A stretch of DNA of 64,000 nt, from contig DAISWO010000001.1 of NCBI GenBank assembly GCA_036826295.1, positions 167,030-231,029 of the forward strand. Direction: 5' to 3'. Under the pieces are notes generated by a model. It saw only the letters and a list, made by a program, of their open reading frames with translations, ran no database searches and had not been told where the DNA came from. This document shows positions 44,117 to 52,149 of the stretch, piece after piece. The position numbers and the translations under genes are program-made. Position 1 is the first letter of the stretch, and each line of letters opens with the position of its first letter. The stretch is from DAISWO01 sp036826295 (GTDB taxonomy: Bacteria > Patescibacteriota > Saccharimonadia > Saccharimonadales > JAGQNJ01).

Positions 44117-44752
44117 ATGGAACTACAGTTTTTTGGTGCAAATTGCGTACGGATATCAACGAAAAAAGCTAATACGGTCATTGATGACAACTTGGCGAGC
44201 TTAGGATTAAAGACGGTTACCAGACCTGGGGACATAGCATTGTTTACGCATGAGAGCATTCTGGGCTCCAAGAAACTAAAAGATCCTAAACTGGTAATTC
44301 AAATTCCGGGCGAGTATGAAGCCTCTGCCGTATCAATCAGAGCAATATCAGCTAGGTCTCATATGGACGAAGAAGGTCAAGAGAGCGCAGTTATATACAA
44401 AATTATTAATAGCGGGATCAACGTTGCTGTAGTAGGCCATATTCACCCTGATCTTACAGAAGGGCAATTAGAATCTTTAGGTATGATAGATATACTATTT
44501 GTGCCGGTTGGCGGAAACGGGTATACGCTAGACGCAATCGGAGCGCTAAAAATTATAAAAAAAATTGAGCCAAAAATTATTATTCCTACGCATTATAGTG
44601 ATAAAGAGATAAAGTACGAAGTCCCCCAGGCGGACCTAGATGAAGTGATGAAGAACATGACTTTTGAAATCAAAGAAAAATTACCCAAGCTAAAACTAAA
44701 AAACACAGACTTACCGTTGACGCCTGAGTTTATCGTCTTAGAGCGACAGTAA
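44117..44752 (+). CDS. Metallo-beta-lactamase-fold protein (UlaG-like)
   Basis: The 211-residue MBL-fold protein resembles the L-ascorbate-6-phosphate lactonase (UlaG) group: 'MELQFFGANCVRIST' start, 'VVGHIHPDLTEGQLE' near 112, 'PTHYSDKEIKYE' near 156. The usual HxHxDH metal motif is degraded to 'FTHESI', so only some metal ligands remain and activity is doubtful. AAAGGGAT provides a ribosome-binding site. It lies 15 bp after the regulator. Confidence 0.75.
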   Translation: MELQFFGANCVRISTKKANTVIDDNLASLGLKTVTRPGDIALFTHESILGSKKLKDPKLVIQIPGEYEASAVSIRAISARSHMDEEGQESAVIYKIINSGINVAVVGHIHPDLTEGQLESLGMIDILFVPVGGNGYTLDAIGALKIIKKIEPKIIIPTHYSDKEIKYEVPQADLDEVMKNMTFEIKEKLPKLKLKNTDLPLTPEFIVLERQ

Positions 44753-44756
44753 AAAT

Positions 44757-44993
44757 CTATTTACTAGTAACAGGGGTAACTTCTGGAGCTGGATTTTTTG
44801 GGTCAGCGATTAGGCCTTTTCGTTTTAGCGTACGAATAGCCTGAGTGCTGATTTTCATCTTTACTTTACGACCGTCAATAACAAGAGTTTTCTTTTGAAG
44901 ATTTGGTTTCCACACTTTTTTAGTGTGGCGTTGAGAAAAGCTGACATTACTGCCGTATTGCTTGCCTTTGCCGGTTAATTCACATCTTTGCAT
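44757..44993 (-). CDS. rpmB: 50S ribosomal protein bL28
   Basis: The 78-residue protein begins 'MQRCELTGKGKQYGSNVSFS' and contains 'RRTKKVWKPNLQKK'-type sequence ('QRHTKKVWKPNLQKKTLV'), as in bL28. A promoter at 45005-45033 places the transcription start about 5 nt before the ATG, with no Shine-Dalgarno. Confidence 0.95.
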   Translation of the reverse strand: MQRCELTGKGKQYGSNVSFSQRHTKKVWKPNLQKKTLVIDGRKVKMKISTQAIRTLKRKGLIADPKNPAPEVTPVTSK

Positions 44994-45004
44994 AACAGAG
45001 GAGT

Positions 45005-45033
45005 ATTTTAGCGTTTAAAGTGACGGAAGTCAA
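45005..45033 (-). promoter_or_regulatory. Promoter of rpmB
   Basis: Minus strand: TTGACT (45028-45033), 17-bp spacer, TAAAAT (45005-45010). Start predicted near 44998, 5 nt before the rpmB ATG. Confidence 0.65.
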
Positions 45034-45116
45034 CTAAAAGGTATCTGATGTTGTTATAGAATGCCGTCAGCACTAAGTATAAAATTTTTTGCTCTGCGCT
45101 GGTATACTAAAGCGTA

Positions 45117-45746
45117 ATGTTTGGAAATCTAACAGGATTAAACTTTGGAATATTCTTTGCATCGCTCTTATTAGCTGTCTCTATACACGAGGCTATGCAT
45201 GGTTATGCAGCGCACTGGTTAGGTGATTATACGGCGGAAGAGGCCGGAAGGTTGACACTTAACCCTCTAAAACACCTTGATTTGGCCACATCTATAATTA
45301 TGCCGATGTTGTTATTGCTACTGGGTTTACCGCCCTTTTTTATAGCAAAGCCAGTACCCTTTAACCCATGGAAAGTCAGGTACGGTGAATACGGGGCTGC
45401 AATGATAGGCCTAGCTGGTCCGTTAACGAATATCGTATTGGCGACTGTCGCTTCTTTGTTACTGCATCTTCTTGGGATTGCAGTTGGCACGCCGATCTAT
45501 AACGTATTAGTCATTTTTATGGCAGTTAATGTCGCCATATTCGTTTTCAACATGATTCCTTTTCCGCCACTCGATGGATCTAGGGTATTGTATGCATTCG
45601 CACCAGAACCTTTGCAAAAACTAATGATGCAAATAGAATCGCTAGGGATGAACGCCATATTCATTTTTATGATGATAAGCTTTGTGTTTTTGTCGCCATT
45701 TATAATTCGTGCTAATGAACTAATATTAAATCTACTGCTTTATTAG
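45117..45746 (+). CDS. Site-2 protease family (M50) membrane zinc metalloprotease
   Basis: The 209-residue polytopic protein carries the intramembrane zinc motif HExxH ('VSIHEAMHGYAAHWLGD' near 24-30) and the second metal motif NxxPxPPLDG ('NMIPFPPLDGSRVL' near 143-152). The 'AEEAGRLTLNPLKHLD' loop is typical of short rhomboid-like S2P homologues without PDZ domains. Extended -10 TG-G-TATACT (45103-45108) ends 8 nt before the ATG, so the mRNA is predicted leaderless. Confidence 0.92.
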   Translation: MFGNLTGLNFGIFFASLLLAVSIHEAMHGYAAHWLGDYTAEEAGRLTLNPLKHLDLATSIIMPMLLLLLGLPPFFIAKPVPFNPWKVRYGEYGAAMIGLAGPLTNIVLATVASLLLHLLGIAVGTPIYNVLVIFMAVNVAIFVFNMIPFPPLDGSRVLYAFAPEPLQKLMMQIESLGMNAIFIFMMISFVFLSPFIIRANELILNLLLY

Positions 45747-45763
45747 AATGGTATAATTAGTTT

Positions 45764-45900
45764 GCTGGCGATTTGCCAAATAATGATTATCTAACAACAT
45801 ATATTCGGGAACTCAATATCAGATTTTGCCTCTGGCGAATGAATGCGAGTACCCACCTGGGTAAAACCAGATTAATCATTGGTGAATTAGCCAGCTTTTT
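45764..45900 (+). ncRNA. Structured small RNA candidate, rod-like with own promoter and terminator
   Basis: TATAAT at 45752-45757 predicts a start exactly at 45764, where a long closing stem begins: GCTGGC (45764-45769) pairs with GCCAGC (45890-45895). Pairing continues through ATT/AAT, CCAA/TTGG and ATGATTA/TAATCAT (45783-45789/45873-45879). TTTTT follows the last base pair. Inside are GGGAACTC/GAGTACCC (closing an inner GCC-TCT-GGC hairpin) and CTGG-GTAAAA-CCAG. The rod shape resembles 6S RNA but is short at about 137 nt, so I leave it unassigned. No ORF overlaps. Confidence 0.65.
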
Positions 45901-45976
45901 GAATCCCATAAGATATGAAGTAGTAATTATGAAACAAAATAACTTTAGGTAATCTTGATCGTGGTAGTATTAAGTG

Positions 45977-46630
45977 ATGCCAAAAGAAGATAAAAATTCA
46001 TTAAAAAAATCCTATGAGTTTAAAGACTTCATGGAGTCGATGCGGTTTGTGCGCCAGGTGGCTGATCTTGCCGAAGTCGCCAATCACCATCCGAAGATAC
46101 AGATTGACTACAACAAAGTTGAGTTGTGGTTTACGACGCACGATAAGGGTAAGGTGACTGAAAAAGACGAGAAATTAGCCGAGCAAGTTGATGCTTTGAT
46201 TACTAATAAGCCATCTATTGGCCAGCTACCAACAGAGTTAAAGTTCTATGGCGATGGGGGTTCTCGCGGTAACCCCGGCCCAGCTGCAGCCGGTTTTGTG
46301 TTATTGGATATGAACGATCATTTACTAGAGAATGGCGGCGAGTTCATGGGCGTCACTACTAATAATCAAGCTGAATATCATTCTCTAGAAATGGGCTTGG
46401 AGCGGGCGCTGGAGGCCGGTGTGAAGAAAATTCACGTCTTTATGGATAGTCAGTTAGCTATTCGCCAAATAGGTGGCCAATACAAGGTTAGAAGCCCCGA
46501 GTTATTACCTCGTTATAAGAATGTGAAGAGTTTGTTAGCTAAATTCGAGGAAGCTACTTGCACTCATGTACCACGAGAGCTGAATAAGTTGGCCGACGCA
46601 GAAGTAAACCGTATTCTAGATTCGTTGTAG
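45977..46630 (+). CDS. Pterin-4a-carbinolamine dehydratase-RNase HI fusion
   Basis: The protein has about 217 residues and two domains. Residues about 8-75 form a PCD/DCoH domain matching the active-site pattern E-x3-HH-P-x5-Y-x9-H-x8-D ('EVANHHPKIQIDYNKVE' then 'FTTHDKGK'), so the catalytic His residues are kept. Residues about 85-217 form RNase HI with all four carboxylates: Asp in 'KFYGDGGSRGNPGP', Glu in 'NNQAEYHSLE', Asp in 'HVFMDSQLAIRQ', Asp in 'NKLADAEVN'. It starts at ATG 45977; TAGTAT with TG-G ends 6 nt earlier, so leaderless. The frame is unbroken across the junction. rnpB follows 18 bp after the stop. Confidence 0.88.
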   Translation: MPKEDKNSLKKSYEFKDFMESMRFVRQVADLAEVANHHPKIQIDYNKVELWFTTHDKGKVTEKDEKLAEQVDALITNKPSIGQLPTELKFYGDGGSRGNPGPAAAGFVLLDMNDHLLENGGEFMGVTTNNQAEYHSLEMGLERALEAGVKKIHVFMDSQLAIRQIGGQYKVRSPELLPRYKNVKSLLAKFEEATCTHVPRELNKLADAEVNRILDSL

Positions 46631-46648
46631 TAGCTGTATACTGTTAGA

Positions 46649-46980
46649 GCCAGATTATTGACTGATCGCTCGCTTTAACGTGGGAGGAAAGTCCGGGCAA
46701 CGTAGAGAAGGGTAGTTGTTAACGGCAACCGGGGGCGACCCTAGGGAAAGTGCCACAGAAACAATACTTCCGCTTCGGCGGTAAAGGTGAAAAGAGTGGG
46801 GTAAAAGCCCACAGTTTGCGATGGTGACATCGTAAATAGGTAAACCCTACCTGTTGCAAGGAGTATATTCACAAAACGGTTTCTCGCCGGAATATACGAT
46901 GATCCGCTTGATTCTATCGGCAACGATAGAACTAGATAGATGATTAGTCGCGACTAAACCCGGCTTACAGATAATCTGGC
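46649..46980 (+). ncRNA. rnpB: RNase P RNA (rnpB), bacterial type A
   Basis: Catalytic RNA that removes the 5' leader of pre-tRNAs. P1 is closed by GCCAGATTAT (46649-46658) / ATAATCTGGC (46971-46980). Conserved segments: GAGGAAAGTCCGGGC in P4/J-region near 46683, ACAGAAACAATAC near 46755, the P15 loop near GGTAAACCCTACC, and the 3' AACCCGGCTTACAGA region near 46957. TATACT (46637-46642) gives a start at 46649. ATTTTTAT follows as terminator. Confidence 0.95.
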
Positions 46981-47031
46981 ATTTTTATAATAAACTTGAA
47001 AAATTTTCTATCTACCATGACACTATAGGTA

Positions 47032-48366
47032 ATGGAAGTTTTAGTTGCCGATCCTGGAGCTCGTGGACATGCCCTAGCGCGTAAGATTGCTGAATCGAAT
47101 TTAGTTGAGCGAGTGTTTATGGCTCCTGGCAATCCGGGGACTACTGAGATAGCGGAGAATACAGGGTTAGAACATACCGATATTGCTGGTCAGATAGATT
47201 TTGTTAGGAAAAATAAAAACATTGGTTTAGTTGTTCAGTCTGCCGATAATCCTTTAGCATTAGGTGCAGTTAATACATTTGAGGAGCAATTTGATGGCGA
47301 CGATAGAGAGTTGTATGTATGGGGTCCAACAAAAGAAGCAGCTGAGATTGAATCTAGCAAAGTATTTTCAAAAGAAATGATGAGTAAACTAGAGATTCCG
47401 ACTGCTCATTATGGTGTATTTAACTCAACGCTTGCGGCAATAGCGTATGCTAGGGATCGTTCTTTCCCTCAATTCGCCAAAGAGGATGGACTAGCTAGTG
47501 GCAAGGGTGTCGATAAGGCGAATAATATTCAAGAGTTAAGTAAATGTCTCTATGAGTTGGTCAGAGCGGGTAAGCTTGGAAAAGAGCAGCGAATAGTCAT
47601 TGAAGATGGTCTGAAAGGGCCAGAAATATCACTTCAAGCTTGGTGCGACGGCGAGAATTACTCTATGGTGCCATTTGCCATGAAAGATCATAAAACTATT
47701 GGCGATAATGATACTGGCCCAATGACCGGCGGAATGGCTGTGATTGGGCCTGTGCCCTGCATTACTAGAGAAGATATAGAATCCTTTGGAGAAAGATTTG
47801 TTGCCCCAGTACTTCAGGAACTGAGCAGGCAAGGCCGACCATTCAAGGGAATGCTATACCCAGGCTTAAAGGGTTGGAAATGTCTAGAGTATAACGCCCG
47901 TCCGGGTGATTCAGAGGCTCAGGTTTGGGCAGCGTTACTCCAGTCTGACATTGTTGAATTAATGTTGGCCTGTTGTATGGGGGAGCTTGATCAAATCGAT
48001 AAACCTGTCTGGAAGAACGCTTCAGCTGCTTGTATTGTTCTGGCAGCTGAAGGTTATCCTGTTAACCCCAAAAAGGGGGCACTGATTCATGGGCTAGATT
48101 CAGAGTTTGCAGAAAACACCCACATGCTCCATGCTGGAACAAGGATGGAGGGTCAAGATGTTGTAGTTGATGGGGGTAGAGTCCTCAATGTCGTGACAGT
48201 AGGTGATGATGGTGAAAACCTTGAAACAGTTATACAGTCAGCTTATCGTGATGCAGAAAAGATTAAGTTTACCGGTAAACAGACCAGAGGTGATGTGGGG
48301 CAGGAAGTACTAACTACAGAGTTTATTGAATATGTTAATCGGTCCCGAGAAAATGATTGGCATTAA
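47032..48366 (+). CDS. purD: Phosphoribosylamine-glycine ligase (PurD)-like ATP-grasp protein
   Basis: PurD makes glycinamide ribonucleotide in step 2 of purine synthesis. The 444-residue ATP-grasp protein aligns by eye along its length: N-domain 'MEVLVADPGARGHALARKI' (GGREHA of classical PurD is changed to GARGHA), 'FAKEDGLASGKGV' near 153, 'GDNDTGPMTGGMAVIGP' near 225, metal-binding 'LEYNARPGDSEAQV' near 287. No other purine-synthesis gene is present in the window, and Saccharibacteria usually lack the pathway, so the substrate may differ. The promoter is weak (TTGAAA, 17 bp, GACACT), ending 7 nt before the ATG. Confidence 0.85.
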   Translation: MEVLVADPGARGHALARKIAESNLVERVFMAPGNPGTTEIAENTGLEHTDIAGQIDFVRKNKNIGLVVQSADNPLALGAVNTFEEQFDGDDRELYVWGPTKEAAEIESSKVFSKEMMSKLEIPTAHYGVFNSTLAAIAYARDRSFPQFAKEDGLASGKGVDKANNIQELSKCLYELVRAGKLGKEQRIVIEDGLKGPEISLQAWCDGENYSMVPFAMKDHKTIGDNDTGPMTGGMAVIGPVPCITREDIESFGERFVAPVLQELSRQGRPFKGMLYPGLKGWKCLEYNARPGDSEAQVWAALLQSDIVELMLACCMGELDQIDKPVWKNASAACIVLAAEGYPVNPKKGALIHGLDSEFAENTHMLHAGTRMEGQDVVVDGGRVLNVVTVGDDGENLETVIQSAYRDAEKIKFTGKQTRGDVGQEVLTTEFIEYVNRSRENDWH

Positions 48367-48394
48367 AAAATCCTCAGTAAATTGAGGATTTTTT
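48365..48394. terminator. Bidirectional terminator between purD and rplT
   Basis: AAAAAATCCTCA (48365-48376) / TGAGGATTTTTT (48383-48394), a symmetrical hairpin with A/T runs on both sides, suited to both convergent transcripts. Confidence 0.9.
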
Positions 48395-48416
48395 AATGCC
48401 GAGTTTTAAGTAAAGT

Positions 48417-48758
48417 TTATTTTACGGCGTTTACTACCGCTTCGAAGGCTTTTGGTTCGTTAACGGCTAGCTCAGCTAGTATTTTACGATCAATTTCAAC
48501 GTTGGCTTTTTTCATAGCAGATATTAATTTGCTGTATGTTGTCCCGTGTTCTCGGGCAGCTGCGTTGATTCTGATGTTCCAAAGAGCTCTAAAACTTCTT
48601 TTTCTATTGCGTCTGTCTCGGTAGCTGTATTGTAAGGCTTTAACCGTAGCCTGACGGCCACGTCTGACGCTAACTCTATGAGCGTGGGACATTCCCTTAG
48701 TGCTTTTTCTTATCTTGTCATGTCGCTTTTTGGCTGCGACGCCTCTTTTTACTCTCAT
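48417..48758 (-). CDS. rplT: 50S ribosomal protein bL20
   Basis: The 113-residue protein begins 'MRVKRGVAAKKRHDKIRK' and contains 'RNRKRSFRALWNIRINAAAREHG', the conserved bL20 core that binds 23S rRNA. It is the last gene of the classical infC-rpmI-rplT operon; rpmI ends immediately before its start. Confidence 0.97.
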   Translation of the reverse strand: MRVKRGVAAKKRHDKIRKSTKGMSHAHRVSVRRGRQATVKALQYSYRDRRNRKRSFRALWNIRINAAAREHGTTYSKLISAMKKANVEIDRKILAELAVNEPKAFEAVVNAVK

Positions 48759-48953
48759 TTATATTCCTAACATTTTCTTAATAGACTTAGCTTTTTTACC
48801 AATAATCTCATCTGTACCTGCAAACTTTCGTTTTCTTACGGCGCTTTTTTTCTCTAAAAAGTGGTTGCCAGTAGCGTGTCGACGCAAAACTTTGCCAGTC
48901 TTTGTGATTTTAACTCTGTCTTTTGTCCCACTGTGGGTTTTGTGCTTTGGCAT
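48759..48953 (-). CDS. rpmI: 50S ribosomal protein bL35
   Basis: The 64-residue basic protein begins 'MPKHKTHSGTKDRVKITKTG' and has 'RRHATGNHFLEKKSAVRKRK', as in bL35. It is the middle gene of infC-rpmI-rplT, directly abutting rplT and 2 bp from infC. Confidence 0.97.
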   Translation of the reverse strand: MPKHKTHSGTKDRVKITKTGKVLRRHATGNHFLEKKSAVRKRKFAGTDEIIGKKAKSIKKMLGI

Positions 48954-48955
48954 TG

Positions 48956-49462
48956 TTATGCTCTCCTTATTACGAATATTATCTGTTTGCCGGTCATTTG
49001 TGGTGATTGATCAACAGCTATTTTATCATCAAATCGTTGAATAATCTTCTCTGCTAGTGCAAAACCTAGATCTTTATGGGCTAGCTCGCGACCTCGGAAG
49101 AATAAAGTGAACTTTACTTTATGACCGTCATCTAAGAATCCTGAGACTTTACGAAGCTTTACGTCTAGATCGTGCGTATCGATCTTTAGACCCATCCGCA
49201 TTTGTTTTAAATCTTGGGCTTTAGCGGCTTTTTTATTTTTTTGTTGCTGTTTCGTCTTTTGGTAGTTAAATTTTCCCCAATCAACTATCTTTGCAACGGG
49301 TGGGTTAGCGTTCGGTGATATCTCGACCAAGTCTAACTCGGATTGTTTAGCAAGCTGTAAAGCTTCGGATTTGGTCATTACGCCAAGTTGACTTCCGTCC
49401 TCGCCGATAACTCTTAACTCATTGGCCCGAATTTGCTCATTCAGGCGGGTGTACTTGCTGAT
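48956..49462 (-). CDS. infC: Translation initiation factor IF-3, apparent AUC start codon
   Basis: IF-3 keeps the 30S subunit free and checks start-codon pairing. The N-domain ('RLNEQIRANELRVIGEDGSQ' then 'LGVMTKSEALQLAKQ') and C-domain ('VKFTLFFRGRELAHKD') are complete at about 168 residues if translation starts at the ATC at 49460-49462. AAGGAG lies 6 nt before that ATC. No ATG, GTG or TTG occurs in frame between the upstream stop and the conserved N-terminus; the first ATG (49378) would delete about 28 conserved residues. Non-AUG starts in infC are the known basis of its autoregulation. Confidence 0.9.
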   Translation of the reverse strand: MSKYTRLNEQIRANELRVIGEDGSQLGVMTKSEALQLAKQSELDLVEISPNANPPVAKIVDWGKFNYQKTKQQQKNKKAAKAQDLKQMRMGLKIDTHDLDVKLRKVSGFLDDGHKVKFTLFFRGRELAHKDLGFALAEKIIQRFDDKIAVDQSPQMTGKQIIFVIRRA

Positions 49463-49505
49463 ATCCTTCTCCTTATTAAGTACCTACTACGCTTGCTTGG
49501 AATGA

Positions 49506-49534
49506 ATTCTAACAGATTGACGCAGGTGTTTCAA
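49506..49534 (-). promoter_or_regulatory. Promoter of the infC-rpmI-rplT operon
   Basis: Minus strand: TTGAAA (49529-49534), exactly 17 bp, TAGAAT (49506-49511), with TG-T in front of the hexamer. Start expected near 49499, about 37 nt before the AUC codon. Confidence 0.75.
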
Positions 49535-49541
49535 TAGGTAT

Positions 49542-51050
49542 TCATAAATTCGTAGAATATATGGGCCGATATTGTATGGCCTCTGCAATATGTTTATCTA
49601 AAATCATGTCAGAATCATCTAGATCAGCTATTGTCCGAGCAACTTTCAATGTGCGCATATAGGCTCGCGGTGAAAGTTCCAAGCGAGAGGCTCCTTTGTC
49701 TAATAAGTCCCTCGCCGTATCTGTTAATCTTGCGAATTTTTTTACTTCGCGACTGTGCATAGTAGAGTTTGTTCGGCTTGTTTTGAAGCGACGGGCTTGG
49801 ATGTCTCGGGCTTTTTCTACTCGACTTCGAACATCTAAACTGCTGTCGGCTATATGGTTATTCTCTAATAGTTTTGAGTGTTCAACATTTTCTACATTGG
49901 CATATAAGTCGATTCTGTCGATGATGGGACCAGATATCTTTTTACGATAATTATAGATGTTATGAGGCAGGCAACTGCATTCTTTGTCGGTTCCAAAATA
50001 TCCACAGGGACAAGGATTTGCTGTGGCGATTAAGATAAATTTTGCCGGAAAATCGATACTTTCTTTTGCTCGAGAGATTGTGATCTTGTTATCTTCTAGG
50101 GGTTGACGTAAGGATTCAATAGTACTTCTCTTAAACTCTGGAAATTCATCAAAAAACAACACTCCATTATGGGATAAGCTGATTTCCCCAGGTCGAGGGT
50201 CTGTGCCTCCACCTGTGATGGCTGTTTCGCTAGCACTGTGGTGTGGAGACCGGAAAGGACGACTGTATCTTACGATTTCGTAGTTTTTGCGTTGCAGACT
50301 GTGTAAATGGGTGGTTTCGAGTATTTCTTCAATAGTCATAGAAGGCAAGATAGTTGTAAAAGTCTTTGCGAGCATACTCTTCCCCGTACCAGGAGGGCCA
50401 TTTAGAAGAACGTTATGTGCTCCGGCAGCAGCAATCTCTAGGATTCTTTTTGCTTGAAATTGGCCTACGACATCTGAAAAATCATCTCCTGAAGGCTTGT
50501 CATGCTTAGGTAGTGAGATTCTGTAATTAGAGATTGGTTTAATAATATTTGCTTTTGTTAAGTGTAAATAAAGAGCTTTTAAGTCTTCTACAGGATATAA
50601 AGTTAACCCTTTGACCAATTTTGCTTGGTTTATATTATCTACTGGTAGGAATACTTCATCTAAACCATGTTTTTTTGCAGTCAGTAGCTTTCCGATTATT
50701 CCTCTGATTGCTCTGATATTTCCATCAAGCCCAATTTCTCCGAAGAAAATCGCTTTTTTACTTATAGGACTTACTATTGATGATGATTGTAATATAGATG
50801 CGGCGATCGCCAAGTCCAGACCTGTTTGGTTTTTTGGCAGATCAGCTGGCGCTAGGTTTATTGTTATTCGTTTTTTTGGGAAGGGTATCTTGCTAGATGT
50901 GAAGGCGGCTCGGATTCTTTCTTTTGATTCATCGACAGCCTTGCTCGCAAAACCCACAATAATTATTGTAGGCAAGCCGTTAGTTATCTGACATTCAATG
51001 TCTGCTACTATTCCATCAAATCCGCTGTCAACAATTGTCCTCGTCTTCAT
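49542..51050 (-). CDS. comM: ComM/YifB-family Mg-chelatase-like AAA+ ATPase
   Basis: ComM is a DNA helicase that promotes branch migration during natural transformation. The 502-residue protein has the N-terminal Lon-like (ChlI) domain ('MKTRTIVDSGFDGIVADIECQI'-type start), the AAA+ core with Walker A 'GPPGTGKSMLAKTF' near 219, Walker B 'GVLFFDEFPEFKR' near 298, a Cys cluster 'NPCPCGYFGTDKECSCL' near 345, and the C-terminal helical domain with 'RAYMRTLKVARTIADL'. In this genome it complements the type IV pilus as a competence component. Possible promoter elements TTGACA and TG-T-TATGAT lie within 45 bp upstream. Confidence 0.94.
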   Translation of the reverse strand: MKTRTIVDSGFDGIVADIECQITNGLPTIIIVGFASKAVDESKERIRAAFTSSKIPFPKKRITINLAPADLPKNQTGLDLAIAASILQSSSIVSPISKKAIFFGEIGLDGNIRAIRGIIGKLLTAKKHGLDEVFLPVDNINQAKLVKGLTLYPVEDLKALYLHLTKANIIKPISNYRISLPKHDKPSGDDFSDVVGQFQAKRILEIAAAGAHNVLLNGPPGTGKSMLAKTFTTILPSMTIEEILETTHLHSLQRKNYEIVRYSRPFRSPHHSASETAITGGGTDPRPGEISLSHNGVLFFDEFPEFKRSTIESLRQPLEDNKITISRAKESIDFPAKFILIATANPCPCGYFGTDKECSCLPHNIYNYRKKISGPIIDRIDLYANVENVEHSKLLENNHIADSSLDVRSRVEKARDIQARRFKTSRTNSTMHSREVKKFARLTDTARDLLDKGASRLELSPRAYMRTLKVARTIADLDDSDMILDKHIAEAIQYRPIYSTNL

Positions 51051-51101
51051 AAATGCTTGTGTCTAATCATAACACTCATAGATATATAATTTAACTTGTC
51101 A

Positions 51102-51136
51102 AAAAAATAACACTCATTTTCTATGAGTGTTATTTA
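51102..51136 (-). terminator. Hairpin terminator upstream of comM
   Basis: AACACTCAT (51109-51117) / ATGAGTGTT (51123-51131), with an A-run on the left giving a U-run on minus-strand transcripts. It should block minus-strand transcription entering comM. A further copy of AACACTCAT lies at 51071-51079. Confidence 0.75.
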
Positions 51137-52086
51137 ATGTGGGTTATATTTATTTGGTTGTTTGTTTTTGTGATTATAACTTCTTTGTTTTATAGAACAA
51201 CGGCTTGCGAGAAGCCGTTGTTTTTTGGTCTTTTTGTTTTTGAGCACTTTATTTGTTCAAGTGCTGAATACATCTTATAAATTGATAATGCTAGTGTCAA
51301 TAAGAAAATTCAGCAATTTTAAAACTACTTGTGTATAACTCGTTAGGCGTATAGCTAAAAACTGCAAATAAATTCAATTATTCGTTAAAAAAATGATTAA
51401 TATCAAACAAAAACGACCAAAAGATTGACAGTAATTGCCTTAATAATCAATATGGCTTTGTTTTGTTGAATTAAAATTGATCATTAAACGTGGTGGTAGG
51501 TAATATCAGCCTCGAAATCCAAAGCCAACTGTTTAGCTGTACGTAGATAATAATTGACTAGCCTAATAATACTAACTGTGCTGTTAGGCCTTGAATAACT
51601 CGAAAACAAGACACGAGAGTCTTCATAATTAATTTGTTCAGAATAATGACCAAATTATTCATAATTGACCCATCTTTATGTATTCGGAATTTTTAGAATC
51701 GATTATCTACAATTGACACTCATTTGTCCATGAACAAGCCAGACTAATAATTCATTGCAAATGATTTGACGACTCATTATTAAACGAGACACAATTGAAT
51801 AGTTTTTTTGGTACCCGTCGACGCCATGACGATGAGTTGAGACATCATTGCTATTATTCCAAAAACACAGCTTAATATTCAAAATCTCATAAGAATATAG
51901 AGTAATCGTAGAGAATATAACTACGATATTCGTATACGTCTAACAGTGTAAAAATGTGTAAAATACAACGTATATCTGAAATAATGGTTGACCTTACAGT
52001 TCTTTTACGCTATTGTTTATTTGGAGTTTTAAAAATACAAATATCGCCCAAATTTAGTCTAAAGCTGAGTTCGGGCGGTCAGTCAC
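51137..52086. other. AT-rich intergenic stretch without convincing genes
   Basis: About 0.95 kb is rich in stop codons in all frames. A 66-codon ORF at 51954-52154 has no ribosome-binding site, conserved feature or coding-like composition and ends inside a terminator stem. What can be seen: a plus-strand terminator at 51196-51228, the hairpin AGCACTT/AAGTGCT near 51243-51265, and AATTGAC recurring near 51551, 51664 and 51712 with a related ATTGACA near 51425. A DnaA-box-like TGTGTATAA near 51331 and TTATCTACA near 51703 are isolated. It could host small RNAs. Confidence 0.6.
51196..51228 (+). terminator. Plus-strand terminator with no upstream plus-strand gene
   Basis: AACAACGGCTT (51196-51206) / AAGCCGTTGTT (51212-51222) followed by T-run. 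The only gene to its left is on the minus strand, so it may end a small RNA starting after about 51090 (a TATAAT lies at 51085-51090 without a good -35). Confidence 0.8.
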
Positions 52087-52149
52087 AAACCAGGACGGTA
52101 AGCGCTTCAAAAGTCATAAAGTTAAGCGGAGTTATCGTCCGGTTTTTTT
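52087..52149 (+). terminator. Long imperfect terminator hairpin
   Basis: Arms AAACC, GGACG, TAA, CGCTT (52087-52107) pair with AAGCG, TTA, CGTCC, GGTTT (52124-52145), followed by seven T. The stem is long and interrupted by small bulges, like the 3' end of a structured RNA. It separates the intergenic stretch from the next gene. Confidence 0.75.

Noticed and set aside
44117..44752. Functional beta-lactamase or lactonase
   Set aside because: The HxHxDH metal motif is degraded, so only an MBL-fold call is justified.
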